From Roseiarcus sp963767245 (GTDB taxonomy: Bacteria; Pseudomonadota; Alphaproteobacteria; Rhizobiales; Beijerinckiaceae): a stretch of DNA of 64,000 bases. Location of the stretch: assembly GCA_963767245.1 (NCBI GenBank), contig CAVYDG010000024.1:124001-188000 (forward strand), in the 5' to 3' direction. The notes under the pieces were generated by a model. That model was not told the DNA's origin. It did not search any database and saw only the letters and a list, made by a program, of their open reading frames with translations. Position numbers and translations under genes: made by a program. This document shows positions 7,939 through 16,552 of the stretch, one piece after another. The first letter of the stretch is position 1, and each line of letters begins with the position of its first letter.

Positions 7939-9391
7939 CTACGGGAATCACACAAGCGATTTGCCGTGGGCGATTGCATAACCGTCGAGCATGGCGGCGA
8001 GGCGACGCCAACCATCGGCCATGGTTTTGGGTCCGGGCGGCTTGTAATAGGCGTTCCAGCCGCCGAGGCGGGCGGTGATCCATGCGAGCCAAGAGAGGGA
8101 GCCGCGCGGGTGTGGGTTCTTCTGCCGCATTGTTTTTCCTTCCAAGGCGCCGCCGATGGCGGCGGCGGCTTCGACCGCGCTTTCGTCGATCACGTCGGTT
8201 GCGGGGCGGGAGCCCGCGTCCCGGGCGTCGGTGAGTTGAAGGATTCGCGCCGCTGCGACCACGGCGAGGGCAGCGAGGTTGAACAGGCGCCGCGCGCTCT
8301 CGACCTGCGTCTCTTCCAGAGCCAAGCCGTCGCGTTTAAGCACGCGGAAGACCTCTTCGATGCGCCAGCGCAGACGATAGAGGCGAATGATTTCCCGAGC
8401 GTCCTCGGCGGTCTCAACCGGCAAGGTCGTCAAAAGCCGCCACATCAGCGGCGTGGTCCCCAAAGGAACGTCCCTTTCGCGCGCCACAACGACGTTGATC
8501 TCGCAGGCTTCGGGATCGCCGGCGGCCTGTCCGGTCTTGGGTCTGGCGATTGTCGCCTTGCCGAACGAAACGGCCACGCGGGCCGTTCGAACGCGCGCAT
8601 CCGGCGCGCGCGGCTGGCGTGGGGCGGCCGCCACATCGATCTCGAGCGCCGTCGGAAAACCGTCGGCTGTGGCAAACAGGAGGCCGCCTCCGGCCAACTT
8701 GCGGTCGCCGCGCGCCCGCGTGATGAGATCGACGTCGCCCGGCTTTCGGATGAAGGCCTGGTAGATGTCATTCTCGCGGTCGCCGACAACAACGATGCTG
8801 GCGGCGTCGGCGAGCCGTTGAGCCGCGCTCTGCGCCGCATCGACCCAGCGCACGGATTCCTTGTCCTTGAGGCTCCGCTTGTGGCGATGCGTCTTCACTT
8901 CGCCGAGCGCGCGGGTCCAAATCTTCGCCCCCACTACGCCCAGAAGCGCTTCATCGTCGGCGTCGACGGCGACAAGCAAATGAATGAAGAAGCCGAGACT
9001 TGTCCCGTCGCCGCCCAGCCCCAGCTTCCGCCCCTTGTCGCGCCCGGCGAAATTGATCTCGGTCGTGTCCTGCGCCACGACAACGCGCCGACCCCGGCAA
9101 GCCTGCGCCGTGCGTTGGGCGGCCTCCTCCGTGATCGCTTCCGGGGTCGCCTGCTCCGATCCGAGAAAGCGATGGGCCGCTATCTCCCCCGCGCGATCCC
9201 GGCCAAACTTGCGAACCACCAGCGCGCCAGAACCGGCGATGTCCTCGAGGATCCGTTCAAATCGGCGAGAAACTCGAATATCGCCGCAGAAACCATCGCC
9301 CATCAACGCCTCCCGAAAACCGAACAGGCGTTAAATCAGAAGCCCAAACCATATGCCAGTCGAAAACGACTCGATTGTGTGAACGCCGTAG
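7939..9391 (-). mobile_element. IS4-family insertion sequence with perfect 10-bp target duplication
   Basis: The left end reads CTACGGGAATCACACAAGCGA and the right end, read inward on the minus strand, CTACGGCGTTCACACAATCGA, matching at 17 of 21 positions. The perfect direct repeat CCGGCCCGCC abuts both ends at 7929-7938 and 9392-9401. A 10-bp duplication agrees with the 9-12 bp known for the family. The element is 1453 bp, carries one minus-strand transposase and lies between the 7545-7922 gene and the glycosyltransferase-like gene without breaking either. Confidence 0.92.
7948..9306 (-). CDS. IS4-family transposase (Tn5/IS50-like)
   Basis: The 452-residue product has the DDE signatures of IS4-type enzymes: VAQDTTEINF near residue 78 (first Asp), VVVGDRENDIY near residue 175 (second Asp), and the YREK block YRLRWRIEEVFRVLK near residue 307 with the catalytic Glu. 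The N-terminus (GDIRVSRRFERILEDIA) matches the Tn5 transposase N-terminal helical region, and the C-terminus has the SWLAWITARLGGWNAYYKPPGPKT block usual for this group. The stop codon overlaps the inner part of the left inverted repeat. No frameshift; the copy looks intact. Confidence 0.95.
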   Translation of the reverse strand: MMGDGFCGDIRVSRRFERILEDIAGSGALVVRKFGRDRAGEIAAHRFLGSEQATPEAITEEAAQRTAQACRGRRVVVAQDTTEINFAGRDKGRKLGLGGDGTSLGFFIHLLVAVDADDEALLGVVGAKIWTRALGEVKTHRHKRSLKDKESVRWVDAAQSAAQRLADAASIVVVGDRENDIYQAFIRKPGDVDLITRARGDRKLAGGGLLFATADGFPTALEIDVAAAPRQPRAPDARVRTARVAVSFGKATIARPKTGQAAGDPEACEINVVVARERDVPLGTTPLMWRLLTTLPVETAEDAREIIRLYRLRWRIEEVFRVLKRDGLALEETQVESARRLFNLAALAVVAAARILQLTDARDAGSRPATDVIDESAVEAAAAIGGALEGKTMRQKNPHPRGSLSWLAWITARLGGWNAYYKPPGPKTMADGWRRLAAMLDGYAIAHGKSLV

Positions 9392-9436
9392 CCGGCCCGC
9401 CAAATTCGTCTCTCTCTCCCTGAAGGACGCCATCTC

Positions 9437-10384
9437 ATGGAGACTTTATACGTGGTGACCTGCGTCGCGAACCCGCTGCTGTGGAGGTCGCGGGCAGCCT
9501 TGGCGCGGGCCGCGATCGTCGACTGGCTCAAGGAGCCAAACCTCCACATCACCCTCGCCGAATGCGCCTACGGCTCGCGCGGCTACGAGCTCGCCGATCT
9601 CGCATCCGATCGCCTCGCCCATATCGAATTGCGCGCGACGACGATGGCCTGGTCGAAGGAGAACCTCATCAATATCGCGATCTCGCGCCTGCCGCCGGCG
9701 GCGCAGAAGATCGCGGTTCTGGACGCCGACATCACCTTCCGCCGCGACGGGTGGGCGACCTCCGCCCTCGCCGCGCTCGACCTCTATCCGGTCATTCAGC
9801 CGTGGTCCGTATGCTACGATCTCGGGCCGAACGACGAACATATCGGTGTCCACCAAGGCTTCGCCTCGGTCTGGCACGCCGACAAGCCGGTCGTCCCGAA
9901 CGGTAAGACATTCTGGCTCTCGGAAGGCGGTCCTTACGCCTACCCGCATCCGGGCTACGCCTGGGGCTGGCAGCGGCGGATCCTCGACCGCATCGGCGGC
10001 CTGTTCGAACTTGCCGGCATGGGCGCCGGCGACCATCACATGGCGCTCGGCATGGTTGGCGAATATCGCTATTCGCTACCTCGAGGAGCGGCAAAAAGCT
10101 ACGAACTCGCGGTCGCCACCTGGGCTGAGCGCGCCACGCGCGAGGTCAATGGCAAGCTCGGCTTCGCCCATGGCTCGATCGAGCACCCGTTCCATGGGCG
10201 AAAAAGCGACCGCGGCTATCAATCGCGTTGGGCGATGTTCCTCGACAGCGGCTTTGACCCTGTTATCGACCTCAAGCGCAACAGCCATGGCGTCCTTGAA
10301 TTCTCGGGCGCCAATCCCAACCTTGAACGCGCCTTTGACCGCTACCTCCGCTCGCGCGAGGAGGACGTCAATACGCTGACGTAA
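9437..10384 (+). CDS. Phage-type glycosyltransferase-like protein
   Basis: The 315-residue product starts METLYVVTCVANPLLW and contains AVLDADITFRRDGW near residue 95, a DxD-like metal-binding motif of GT-A folds. Later blocks include WGWQRRILDRIGGL (near 178) and GAGDHHMALGMVG (near 196), resembling the second half of GT-A enzymes that bind acceptor. AAGGA lies 11 bases before the ATG. No signal peptide or membrane segment, so cytoplasmic. The IS4 element separates it from the upstream cassette, but pre-insertion spacing was only about 80 bp, consistent with one gene group. Donor and acceptor are unknown; a role in modifying surface glycans is inference. Confidence 0.6.
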   Translation: METLYVVTCVANPLLWRSRAALARAAIVDWLKEPNLHITLAECAYGSRGYELADLASDRLAHIELRATTMAWSKENLINIAISRLPPAAQKIAVLDADITFRRDGWATSALAALDLYPVIQPWSVCYDLGPNDEHIGVHQGFASVWHADKPVVPNGKTFWLSEGGPYAYPHPGYAWGWQRRILDRIGGLFELAGMGAGDHHMALGMVGEYRYSLPRGAAKSYELAVATWAERATREVNGKLGFAHGSIEHPFHGRKSDRGYQSRWAMFLDSGFDPVIDLKRNSHGVLEFSGANPNLERAFDRYLRSREEDVNTLT

Positions 10385-10507
10385 GAGACGCAGGCAGCGG
10401 AAAGCCTGTCTGCTTTCGCCCGGTGGTTCGAGATTGCCACCGCGCGACCTTACAGCATCTGGGGACCTCCAAACACTCCGCAGCCAGCTGGCCTTAACAA
10501 GGACGAC

Positions 10508-10867
10508 ATGAATGCACCGGAAAGCCCGCCCTGGGGTTTTCTTCAATGGGCGGCCGCAGGATTGGCGTCAATCGGGGCGAGCGCGGCCGCATTTGTCTGG
10601 CGACTGATGACCCGGCTTCACGCTCTCGAGATCGCTGCCCGGCAGCACCGGCACGATCTCGATGTGTCGCAGTCAGCCAATGAATCTGCGCTCTTGCGTC
10701 TTGCTGAAAGACTGGCGTTGCTGCATGACGATCACTATCGGCTGCGCGAGACGATCGGCGCGCTTCCCAGTCGCGCAGACATTCATGATCTGGAGCTTAG
10801 CTTGGGCGAGCGCATGGAGTCGCTCGCCGTTCGCTTTGACCGAGCTTTCGACGCTCGTGTTTCATGA
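10508..10867 (+). CDS. Membrane-anchored coiled-coil protein, phage-accessory-like
   Basis: The 119-residue product has one transmembrane helix (FLQWAAAGLASIGASAAAFVWRL, residues 10-33), then an alpha-helical region with heptad-like spacing (LHALEIAARQHRHDLDV... and LRLAERLALLHDDHYRLRETI). AAGGACGAC precedes the ATG. Small proteins of this architecture are common next to phage lysis and tail genes, so it fits the phage-like block, but there is no diagnostic motif. Last recognisable gene of the accessory block before fmt. Confidence 0.5.
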   Translation: MNAPESPPWGFLQWAAAGLASIGASAAAFVWRLMTRLHALEIAARQHRHDLDVSQSANESALLRLAERLALLHDDHYRLRETIGALPSRADIHDLELSLGERMESLAVRFDRAFDARVS

Positions 10868-11207
10868 TCATGTCCTTGTGGCGCGGCCGCAAGACCATCT
10901 CGCTTCGCGCCCAAAGCGGATTCAAACGTGCGGCGCGTCGAGCTTTTGTGGACGCGGCGATGCTGCGAGGCAGCCCGAAAAGGGGGAAATAGGAGTCTCG
11001 ACGCGTGGAGATGGTCCATCCGGCAACGCACTGGGCGTTCGATCTGCGCCCGCGGCGTCTGACCTGAGTTTGCTCAGCCCACCGGGAAAGGACGATCTCA
11101 ATCCCGCTTCGTCTTTCAAGGACCAGACGAAATTCTTTCCCAGCGTACGAAACTTGGGCAGAATGAGTTTTCAATGATCTGAATTCCTGGGACGTTGTCG
11201 ACGACCG
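10868..11207. other. Intergenic region without a recognised gene
   Basis: About 340 bases between the coiled-coil gene and fmt. Open frames here have no recognisable protein character and no ribosome binding site. It probably carries the fmt promoter; a clear sigma-70 pair could not be assigned by eye. It marks the edge between the phage-like block and chromosomal housekeeping genes. Confidence 0.4.
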
Positions 11208-12173
11208 ATGCGAATTGTCTTCATGGGCACGCCGGAATTCGCGGTTCCGACGTTGTTGGAAATCGCGAAGAGCGGACACCTGATTGTCGCGGTCTATACC
11301 CGAGCGCCCGCGCGCGGCGGACGTCGAGGCCTCGAAATCCGGAAGACGCCGGTTCATCTCGCGGCGGATTCGTTTGGGATCCCCATCTTCACGCCGAAGA
11401 CCTTGCGCGACGTCGAAGCGCAGAACACCTTTTACGGTCTCGCGGCGGACGTCGCCGTTGTGGCCGCGTATGGTCTGTTGCTGCCCATCCCTATCCTTGA
11501 GGCGCCGAGACTAGGCTGCTTGAACCTGCACGCTTCGTTGCTGCCGCGCTGGCGCGGAGCTGCGCCCATCCAACGAGCGATCATGGCGGGCGACACGCAA
11601 ACTGGCGTCGACGTCATGAGCATGGATGCCGGTCTTGACACAGGGCCGCGCGCGCTTCGCGAAATCGTTCCTATTCTTCCCCGGGACACGGCCGGAGACC
11701 TCGCAGCATATCTTGCCCGCATCGCGGCCAAACTATCGGTGAGCGCCTTGCAATTGTTGGACGCTGGTCAGCTTGAGTTTCGGGAGCAATCGGCTGTCGG
11801 CGTTTGCTACGCGCACAAGATCGAGAAGACTGAGGCCGAAATTGATTGGATGCAGGGGGCGGAGAGAGTTCGCAATCAAGTTCATGGGTTGTCGCCTGCG
11901 CCGGGCGCTCGTTCGAAAGTGCTGGTTGGGGCTCGCGAGGAAAGCATCAAATTTTTGCGCGTTGAGGTGGTCGCGGGGACCGGACAGCCGGGGACACTCC
12001 TGTCCGAAGACATGAGCGTCGCGTGCGGCGCCGGCGCCATACGAGTTCTGCAAGGGCAACGGGCGGGAAAGACGGTGATGAATGGCCGTGAATTGATGCG
12101 AGGCGCAAAGCTCGCTCTAGGCACGGTCTTTAGGAGGTCCATTGCGCCTTCATCTCCCGAAGCATCGATTTGA
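11208..12173 (+). CDS. fmt: Methionyl-tRNA formyltransferase
   Basis: Formylates the amino group of Met-tRNA(fMet) using 10-formyltetrahydrofolate; cytosolic, for translation initiation. The 321-residue product begins MRIVFMGTPEFAVP, as in nearly all Fmt proteins, has the catalytic block NLHASLLPRWRGAAPIQRAI near residue 106 (Asn, His, and Ser-Leu-Leu-Pro) and MDAGLDTGP near residue 140 with the catalytic Asp. The C-terminal OB-like domain (residues 205-310) is present. Normally next to def; here def is not adjacent, and the neighbours are a convergent patatin gene (44 bp overlap of 3' ends) and purD. Confidence 0.93.
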   Translation: MRIVFMGTPEFAVPTLLEIAKSGHLIVAVYTRAPARGGRRGLEIRKTPVHLAADSFGIPIFTPKTLRDVEAQNTFYGLAADVAVVAAYGLLLPIPILEAPRLGCLNLHASLLPRWRGAAPIQRAIMAGDTQTGVDVMSMDAGLDTGPRALREIVPILPRDTAGDLAAYLARIAAKLSVSALQLLDAGQLEFREQSAVGVCYAHKIEKTEAEIDWMQGAERVRNQVHGLSPAPGARSKVLVGAREESIKFLRVEVVAGTGQPGTLLSEDMSVACGAGAIRVLQGQRAGKTVMNGRELMRGAKLALGTVFRRSIAPSSPEASI

Positions 12174-12997
12174 GTTCCTCCTTGCTGCCTTCGGCGGCCC
12201 GCAAGATCTGGCCAGCCCGAAAGAAATCCAGGACTGCGAAATGCTTCACCTTGGGCCGCACGATAACGTCCGGCGCGCGCAGTTTGATTTTTGAGCCGTG
12301 ATCGCTCCTTGCATGATTTGCGCGGCGCCAAACATGGACGCAAATGGTGGCGGAGTCCATCGCTTCGGCGACCTACCCCCGAACGTCACGTCCACTGCAA
12401 CAACAATGTCCGAGAGACCGAACAAGAGATCATTGGGCAACGGGTTCACAGCTCCGCCGTCGATCAGCACCCCGTCTCCGAACAGGACCGGACGAAACAG
12501 TCCGGGAATGGCCATTGAGCCAGCCACCGCCGGCCTTCGCGGCCCCGTCTTGTACGCGACCTCGTTCCGATCAAGATAATTTGTCGCCACAACGATGGTT
12601 TCGATGTCGAGATCCTCAAAACGGCCTGGCATCCGGGGGGCCAAAACAAGTGAAGACAAATCTCAGGGTCCAGTAGCACCGGGTTGCCACGACCCCGGGG
12701 CACGAGGTCAGCGAAGCGTCCAACTCGCGCCCGCAGAAGCTTGCTCATGACGTCGGAGCGGTTGCGCAGAACGCGCAATATGTGGGTCCGAATAGCCCGC
12801 CCTTCAATTCCCGCCGCATAGGCCGCGCCGACGACAGCGCGCATCGACGTGCCCGCGATGGCTACGGGTCGAATCCCCATTTCGTCCAAGGCTTCCAGCG
12901 CCAAGACATGCGCAATTCCTGGCGCGCCACCGCCTCCGAGCGCGATCGCGACCCTCGGCCGAAGAACTTTCCGAACCTGATCGCGGCTTCCGTCCAC
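12130..12997 (-). CDS. Patatin-like phospholipase family protein, two frameshifts and altered active-site motifs
   Basis: Three overlapping reading frames on the minus strand together give one patatin-like protein of about 290 residues. The N-part has PRVAIALGGGGAPGIAHVLALEAL, the oxyanion-hole region, and AGTSMRAVVGAAYAAG, the nucleophile elbow. The middle part has FEDLDIE...VVATN and DGGAVNPLP, the Asp of the Ser-Asp dyad. Frame changes are needed near 12632-12640 (a C6-G2 run, one G short) and near 12290 (an A5 run, one A short). Two motif changes are notable: GxSxG reads GTSMR, and the usual GGGGxRG reads GGGGAPG. It ends inside the 3' end of fmt and starts 8 bases after purD, so it is probably cotranscribed with purD. 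Lipolytic activity is doubtful. Confidence 0.7.
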
Positions 12998-13005
12998 AGC
13001 GCCTC

Positions 13006-14283
13006 CTATTCACTTTCGCGAGCTATCCCCCGCCAACCAATATCGCGTCGGCAGAATCCTTCCGGCCATTTTAGGCGATCGACGGCCGCGTACGCTCGTT
13101 TTTGCGCCTCAGCGACATTGCTGCCGAGCGCAGCAATCGCTAGCACGCGGCCCCCGTCGGCGATTATTGCGCCGTCAACTTCGCGTGTGGCGCCGTGAAA
13201 GACAACCACCCCGGGGGCCGCCTCCGCGTCCTCGATCCCGCCGATTTTCGAACCGCGAACCGGTTCGCCGGGATAGCCTCGGGCCGCCATTACTACGGCC
13301 AGGGCCACATCCGAGTAAAACCTCGGAGCATCGCCGCGCAGCGTCCCTTTCGCACAGGCGAGAAGAAGCGGCAGCAAGTCGTCCTTCAGGCGCGGCAGGA
13401 TAACCTCCGCCTCCGGATCCCCGAATCGAACATTGAATTCGATTACTTTTAGACCATTTGGGTCGACCATCAAGCCTGCAAACAGTACACCCCGAAAGGG
13501 CGATCCTCTTTCGCTCATTCCGCGCAGTGTTGGCGAGATCACTTCGCGCATGACACGTTGGGTCAATTCCGCGGTCATTGTGAGCGACGGAGAATAGGCT
13601 CCCATTCCGCCCGTATTCGGTCCGGTATCCCCGTCCCCTGCACGCTTGTGATCCTGCGCGCTAGCAAAGGGCATGGCCGTAACGCCGTCGCACAAAGCGA
13701 AAAAAGATACCTCCTCGCCCTCAAGGAACTCCTCGACGACGATAGCCGCTCCCGCCGAGACAAGGGCCGCGGAAAGCAATGCGTCAACTGCGACCTCCGC
13801 CTCCTCCACCGTAGTCGCGACGACGACTCCCTTACCCGCAGCAAGTCCGTCTGCTTTGACCACAATGGGCGCGCCGACGCTACGGATATGCGCCTTTGCC
13901 TCATTTGGATCTCGGAATCGTCGATAGGCCCCGGTCGGAATCCCGAACTCGCGGCAGAAGTCCTTTGCATATCCCTTTGACCCTTCCAGCTTCGCCGCCT
14001 CTCTCGTCGGCCCGAAGCACGATATGCCCGCCGACACGAGATCGTCCGCCAGTCCGGACACCAGCGGGCCTTCGGGCCCGACCACCACCAAATCAATCGA
14101 TTCCGCTCGACAAAACGCGATCACCTTCTCGCTGTCGAGTAAACCCAGCGGCACGGTCTGCGCGACTGTTGCGCAGCCCGGATTGCCTGGAGCTACGAAA
14201 AGGTTCCTGGTTAAAGGTGACTTGGCGCAAGCCCAGGCCAAAGCGTGCTCCCGAGCTCCGGAACCTAGAATTAATACATTCAT
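13006..14283 (-). CDS. purD: Phosphoribosylamine-glycine ligase
   Basis: Joins 5-phosphoribosylamine and glycine with ATP to form GAR, step two of purine synthesis. The product of about 425 residues starts MNVLILGSGAREHALAWA, the PurD N-terminus, so ATG 14283 is preferred over an in-frame start at 14322. ATP-grasp features: VKADGLAAGKGVVV near residue 143, QDHKRAGDGDTGPNTGGMGAY near 213, and VIEFNVRFGDPE near 285 with metal-binding Glu and Asn. Full length, no break. First gene of a minus-strand pair with the patatin-like gene. The folate-dependent purine genes purN and purM are 27 kb away. Confidence 0.96.
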   Translation of the reverse strand: MNVLILGSGAREHALAWACAKSPLTRNLFVAPGNPGCATVAQTVPLGLLDSEKVIAFCRAESIDLVVVGPEGPLVSGLADDLVSAGISCFGPTREAAKLEGSKGYAKDFCREFGIPTGAYRRFRDPNEAKAHIRSVGAPIVVKADGLAAGKGVVVATTVEEAEVAVDALLSAALVSAGAAIVVEEFLEGEEVSFFALCDGVTAMPFASAQDHKRAGDGDTGPNTGGMGAYSPSLTMTAELTQRVMREVISPTLRGMSERGSPFRGVLFAGLMVDPNGLKVIEFNVRFGDPEAEVILPRLKDDLLPLLLACAKGTLRGDAPRFYSDVALAVVMAARGYPGEPVRGSKIGGIEDAEAAPGVVVFHGATREVDGAIIADGGRVLAIAALGSNVAEAQKRAYAAVDRLKWPEGFCRRDIGWRGIARESE

Positions 14284-14394
14284 CGTTCGATCTCGCTTGA
14301 ACCTTTGCGCCTTGGCGCGCACGGCATGACGCCGTGCTGGCCAGCGCTGCTTTCCGAAAGTGAAACTCCGCGGTATTGACTCCCGGCTTTCGAT

Positions 14395-15759
14395 ATGGCG
14401 AGCACCAGCGTTGGCGCCGGTTCTATGGGCATGAATTCCGGTGAATCGCGCGAACGAACAGGGACAATCTCACACTCCACTCTGGCTATGATCAATTTTG
14501 CCTTAGAGTCACCGAACCACAAATGGACAGCGCTCGCGAGCCACCGGAGTTGGCTTTTGCGGGAAGCGGAAGCGCTATTCTCATTTTTCGAGCGGAGAAT
14601 TATCAACCCGCTCGGCGGGTTTTACGATCTTGACGACTACGGGCGCCCGACTGCGCCGGGTTACGGTGGGGCAGTAAAGCCCGCCCGATATCTCTTCGCG
14701 ACCTCAAGAATCATTCACGCCTATGCGATCGCCCATCTGATGGGTCGGCCGGGCGCTGACGTTATCATTGATCATGGAATGAATTTCTTGTGGAACGGCC
14801 ATCGTGACCCTGAGTACGGAGGTTACTATTGGGGCGTCGGGTATGATGGGCCTTCAGACAGCAGCAAACAGGCGTATGGTCACGCGTTCGTTCTTTTGGC
14901 CGCATCGAGCGGTAAGGTCGCAGGCCATCCAGACGCCGACCGACTTCTCGATGACGTATCAACCGTCATAAGCGAGCGATTTTGGGAGGAGCAGTTCGGG
15001 GCGGTCGCCGAGGAATTCACCCGCGATTGGCAGCCCTACGACCATTACCGCGGCCAGAACTCGAACATGCATCTGACAGAGTCGCTAATGGCCGCGTTCG
15101 AGGCAACACACGATTCCACCTACCTGAACATGGCGCAGCAAATCGCAGACCTTATTGTCCGTCGCCACGCTGCTGCGAACGATTGGCGGCTTCCCGAACA
15201 TTTCACAGACCGGTGGATAGTAAATCGGGCTTACTCGGGCAACCCAACATTTCGCCCGTATGGAACCACTCCCGGCCATTGGCTCGAATGGTCTCGGCTA
15301 CTGCTCCAGTTGTGGGAGCTTGGCGGTCGCAAACTAGACTGGCTTCCACAATGTTCGAAGGCGCTGTTCGGCCAGGCGGTGAGGGACGGGTGGGATGATG
15401 GCAAAGGGGGATTTTATTATACTCTCGATTGGGACGGCAATCCGCTAGTTCGAGACCGATACTGGTGGCCGTGCTGCGAAGGAATTGGAGCGAGCGCCTT
15501 TCTCAACGCCATTGACGGCGATCCTGTTTACGAGCGCTGGTACCGTCAAGTTTGGAGTTTCATCGCTGCCCAATTTATCGACAAGGAGAACGGAGGTTGG
15601 CGAGCACAGGTCGACGATGCATTGCAGCCGAGTTCTGGGCCGTTCTTCGGTAAAGTGGATATCTACCACTCACTTCAGGCCTGTCTCATTCCAACTCTGC
15701 CAACGACCGGCAGTGTGACGAGGGGCTTGCTCGAAATCGCTTCCGGCGGCCGGCCATAG
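14395..15759 (+). CDS. AGE-family sugar epimerase/isomerase
   Basis: Up to 454 residues; a more usual start is the ATG at 14488 (MINFALESPNHKW), because residues 1-31 of the longer form are low in character. The protein shows the (alpha/alpha)6-barrel family blocks: GGFYDLDDYGRP, YGHAFVLLAAS, YRGQNSNMHLTESLMAAFEAT (Asn and His lining the pocket), TTPGHWLEWSRLLLQLW and YWWPCCEGIGAS. The family interconverts aldoses and ketoses (mannose/fructose, sulfoquinovose) or epimerises N-acylglucosamine; the YRGxNSNMHxxE block is closest to the mannose/sulfoquinovose isomerase branch, but the substrate cannot be set from sequence. Divergent from purD and, by eye, less GC-rich than its neighbours. Confidence 0.8.
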   Translation: MASTSVGAGSMGMNSGESRERTGTISHSTLAMINFALESPNHKWTALASHRSWLLREAEALFSFFERRIINPLGGFYDLDDYGRPTAPGYGGAVKPARYLFATSRIIHAYAIAHLMGRPGADVIIDHGMNFLWNGHRDPEYGGYYWGVGYDGPSDSSKQAYGHAFVLLAASSGKVAGHPDADRLLDDVSTVISERFWEEQFGAVAEEFTRDWQPYDHYRGQNSNMHLTESLMAAFEATHDSTYLNMAQQIADLIVRRHAAANDWRLPEHFTDRWIVNRAYSGNPTFRPYGTTPGHWLEWSRLLLQLWELGGRKLDWLPQCSKALFGQAVRDGWDDGKGGFYYTLDWDGNPLVRDRYWWPCCEGIGASAFLNAIDGDPVYERWYRQVWSFIAAQFIDKENGGWRAQVDDALQPSSGPFFGKVDIYHSLQACLIPTLPTTGSVTRGLLEIASGGRP

Positions 15760-15859
15760 CCATTTCAACTCGGGCTGTTCCAAAGCGTCTGACCGACAGT
15801 CTCGAAATTTCTCTCTCGGCGCGCTACAATCTGACCTCGAGCTCCTGACCGCGGGTGGC

Positions 15860-16381
15860 TTAGCGCACGAAATCAGCACATTTTTGCGATCCGTTATCCT
15901 GGGCTCCCCAGGGCTGAACAGGTACAGTCGATGTCGCGTTCTTCGGTGAACCCTCGACCAATTTATCGCTATAGGTCATGTAAACTAGAATATTACGCCT
16001 TGTGTCGCATCCCCTAACGATTTGCATTTTTTTGAATATGAGTGAGCGGCGTTCACTGAAGACGACATCGCCTTGACCAAAGGTTCCTTTGAATTTGATT
16101 GGGCCATATTGTCGACACGACAGCGAAACGTCGGACGTTTGTTCGGCCAAGCCCAAAGCGCCCGACAGCCCGCCTCTTTCGGGGGTCGTGTAGTGACATG
16201 CAACGCCATCCACCAGTGGATCGTCAATACCATAAACGGCGAGTTTGTCATTGGGTGTCAGTAGTTTGAATGTCGTCGATTTGCGGAAGATCAGATCCGG
16301 GTCAGAAGGATCGGCGGTCGCCAAGCAAGGCATTATCACCATCACAATGAACGCCACCGCGATTTGCCGAATTCGGTTCAT
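15860..16381 (-). CDS. creA: CreA family exported protein
   Basis: The 173-residue product has a Sec signal peptide (IAVAFIVMVIMPCLATA, cleavage near residue 23) and the CreA signature: DDPLVDGVACHYTTPERGG, then LGLAEQTSDVSLSCRQYGPI. The conserved Cys residues are present. CreA proteins are periplasmic and of unknown biochemical role. It is convergent with the AGE-family gene, with about 100 bases between stops. The family call is good; nothing in the surroundings indicates function. Confidence 0.85.
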   Translation of the reverse strand: MNRIRQIAVAFIVMVIMPCLATADPSDPDLIFRKSTTFKLLTPNDKLAVYGIDDPLVDGVACHYTTPERGGLSGALGLAEQTSDVSLSCRQYGPIKFKGTFGQGDVVFSERRSLIFKKMQIVRGCDTRRNILVYMTYSDKLVEGSPKNATSTVPVQPWGAQDNGSQKCADFVR

Positions 16382-16552
16382 TCCTTTGTGCCTCAGGGTG
16401 CGCGGAAAGGCATAATCGCCAAACCCGGACCTTCATGTAGAGAGTGCGTGCCCAAGGCCAAGATGGCGGATCACTGCAAACTCGTGTCTCCCTAATCCGT
16501 CAATCTTGAATTTTTCGATCCGCGCTGGCCTGCGGCCGGGACAGCGGGCATA

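Noticed and set aside
7966..9423. 485-codon plus-strand frame over the IS4 transposase
   Set aside because: Shadow of the transposase; no domain or start signal.
10384..10508. Hairpin GAAAGC-CTGTCT-GCTTTC as a terminator
   Set aside because: Only a 6-bp stem, no T-run, and the next gene is in the same direction.
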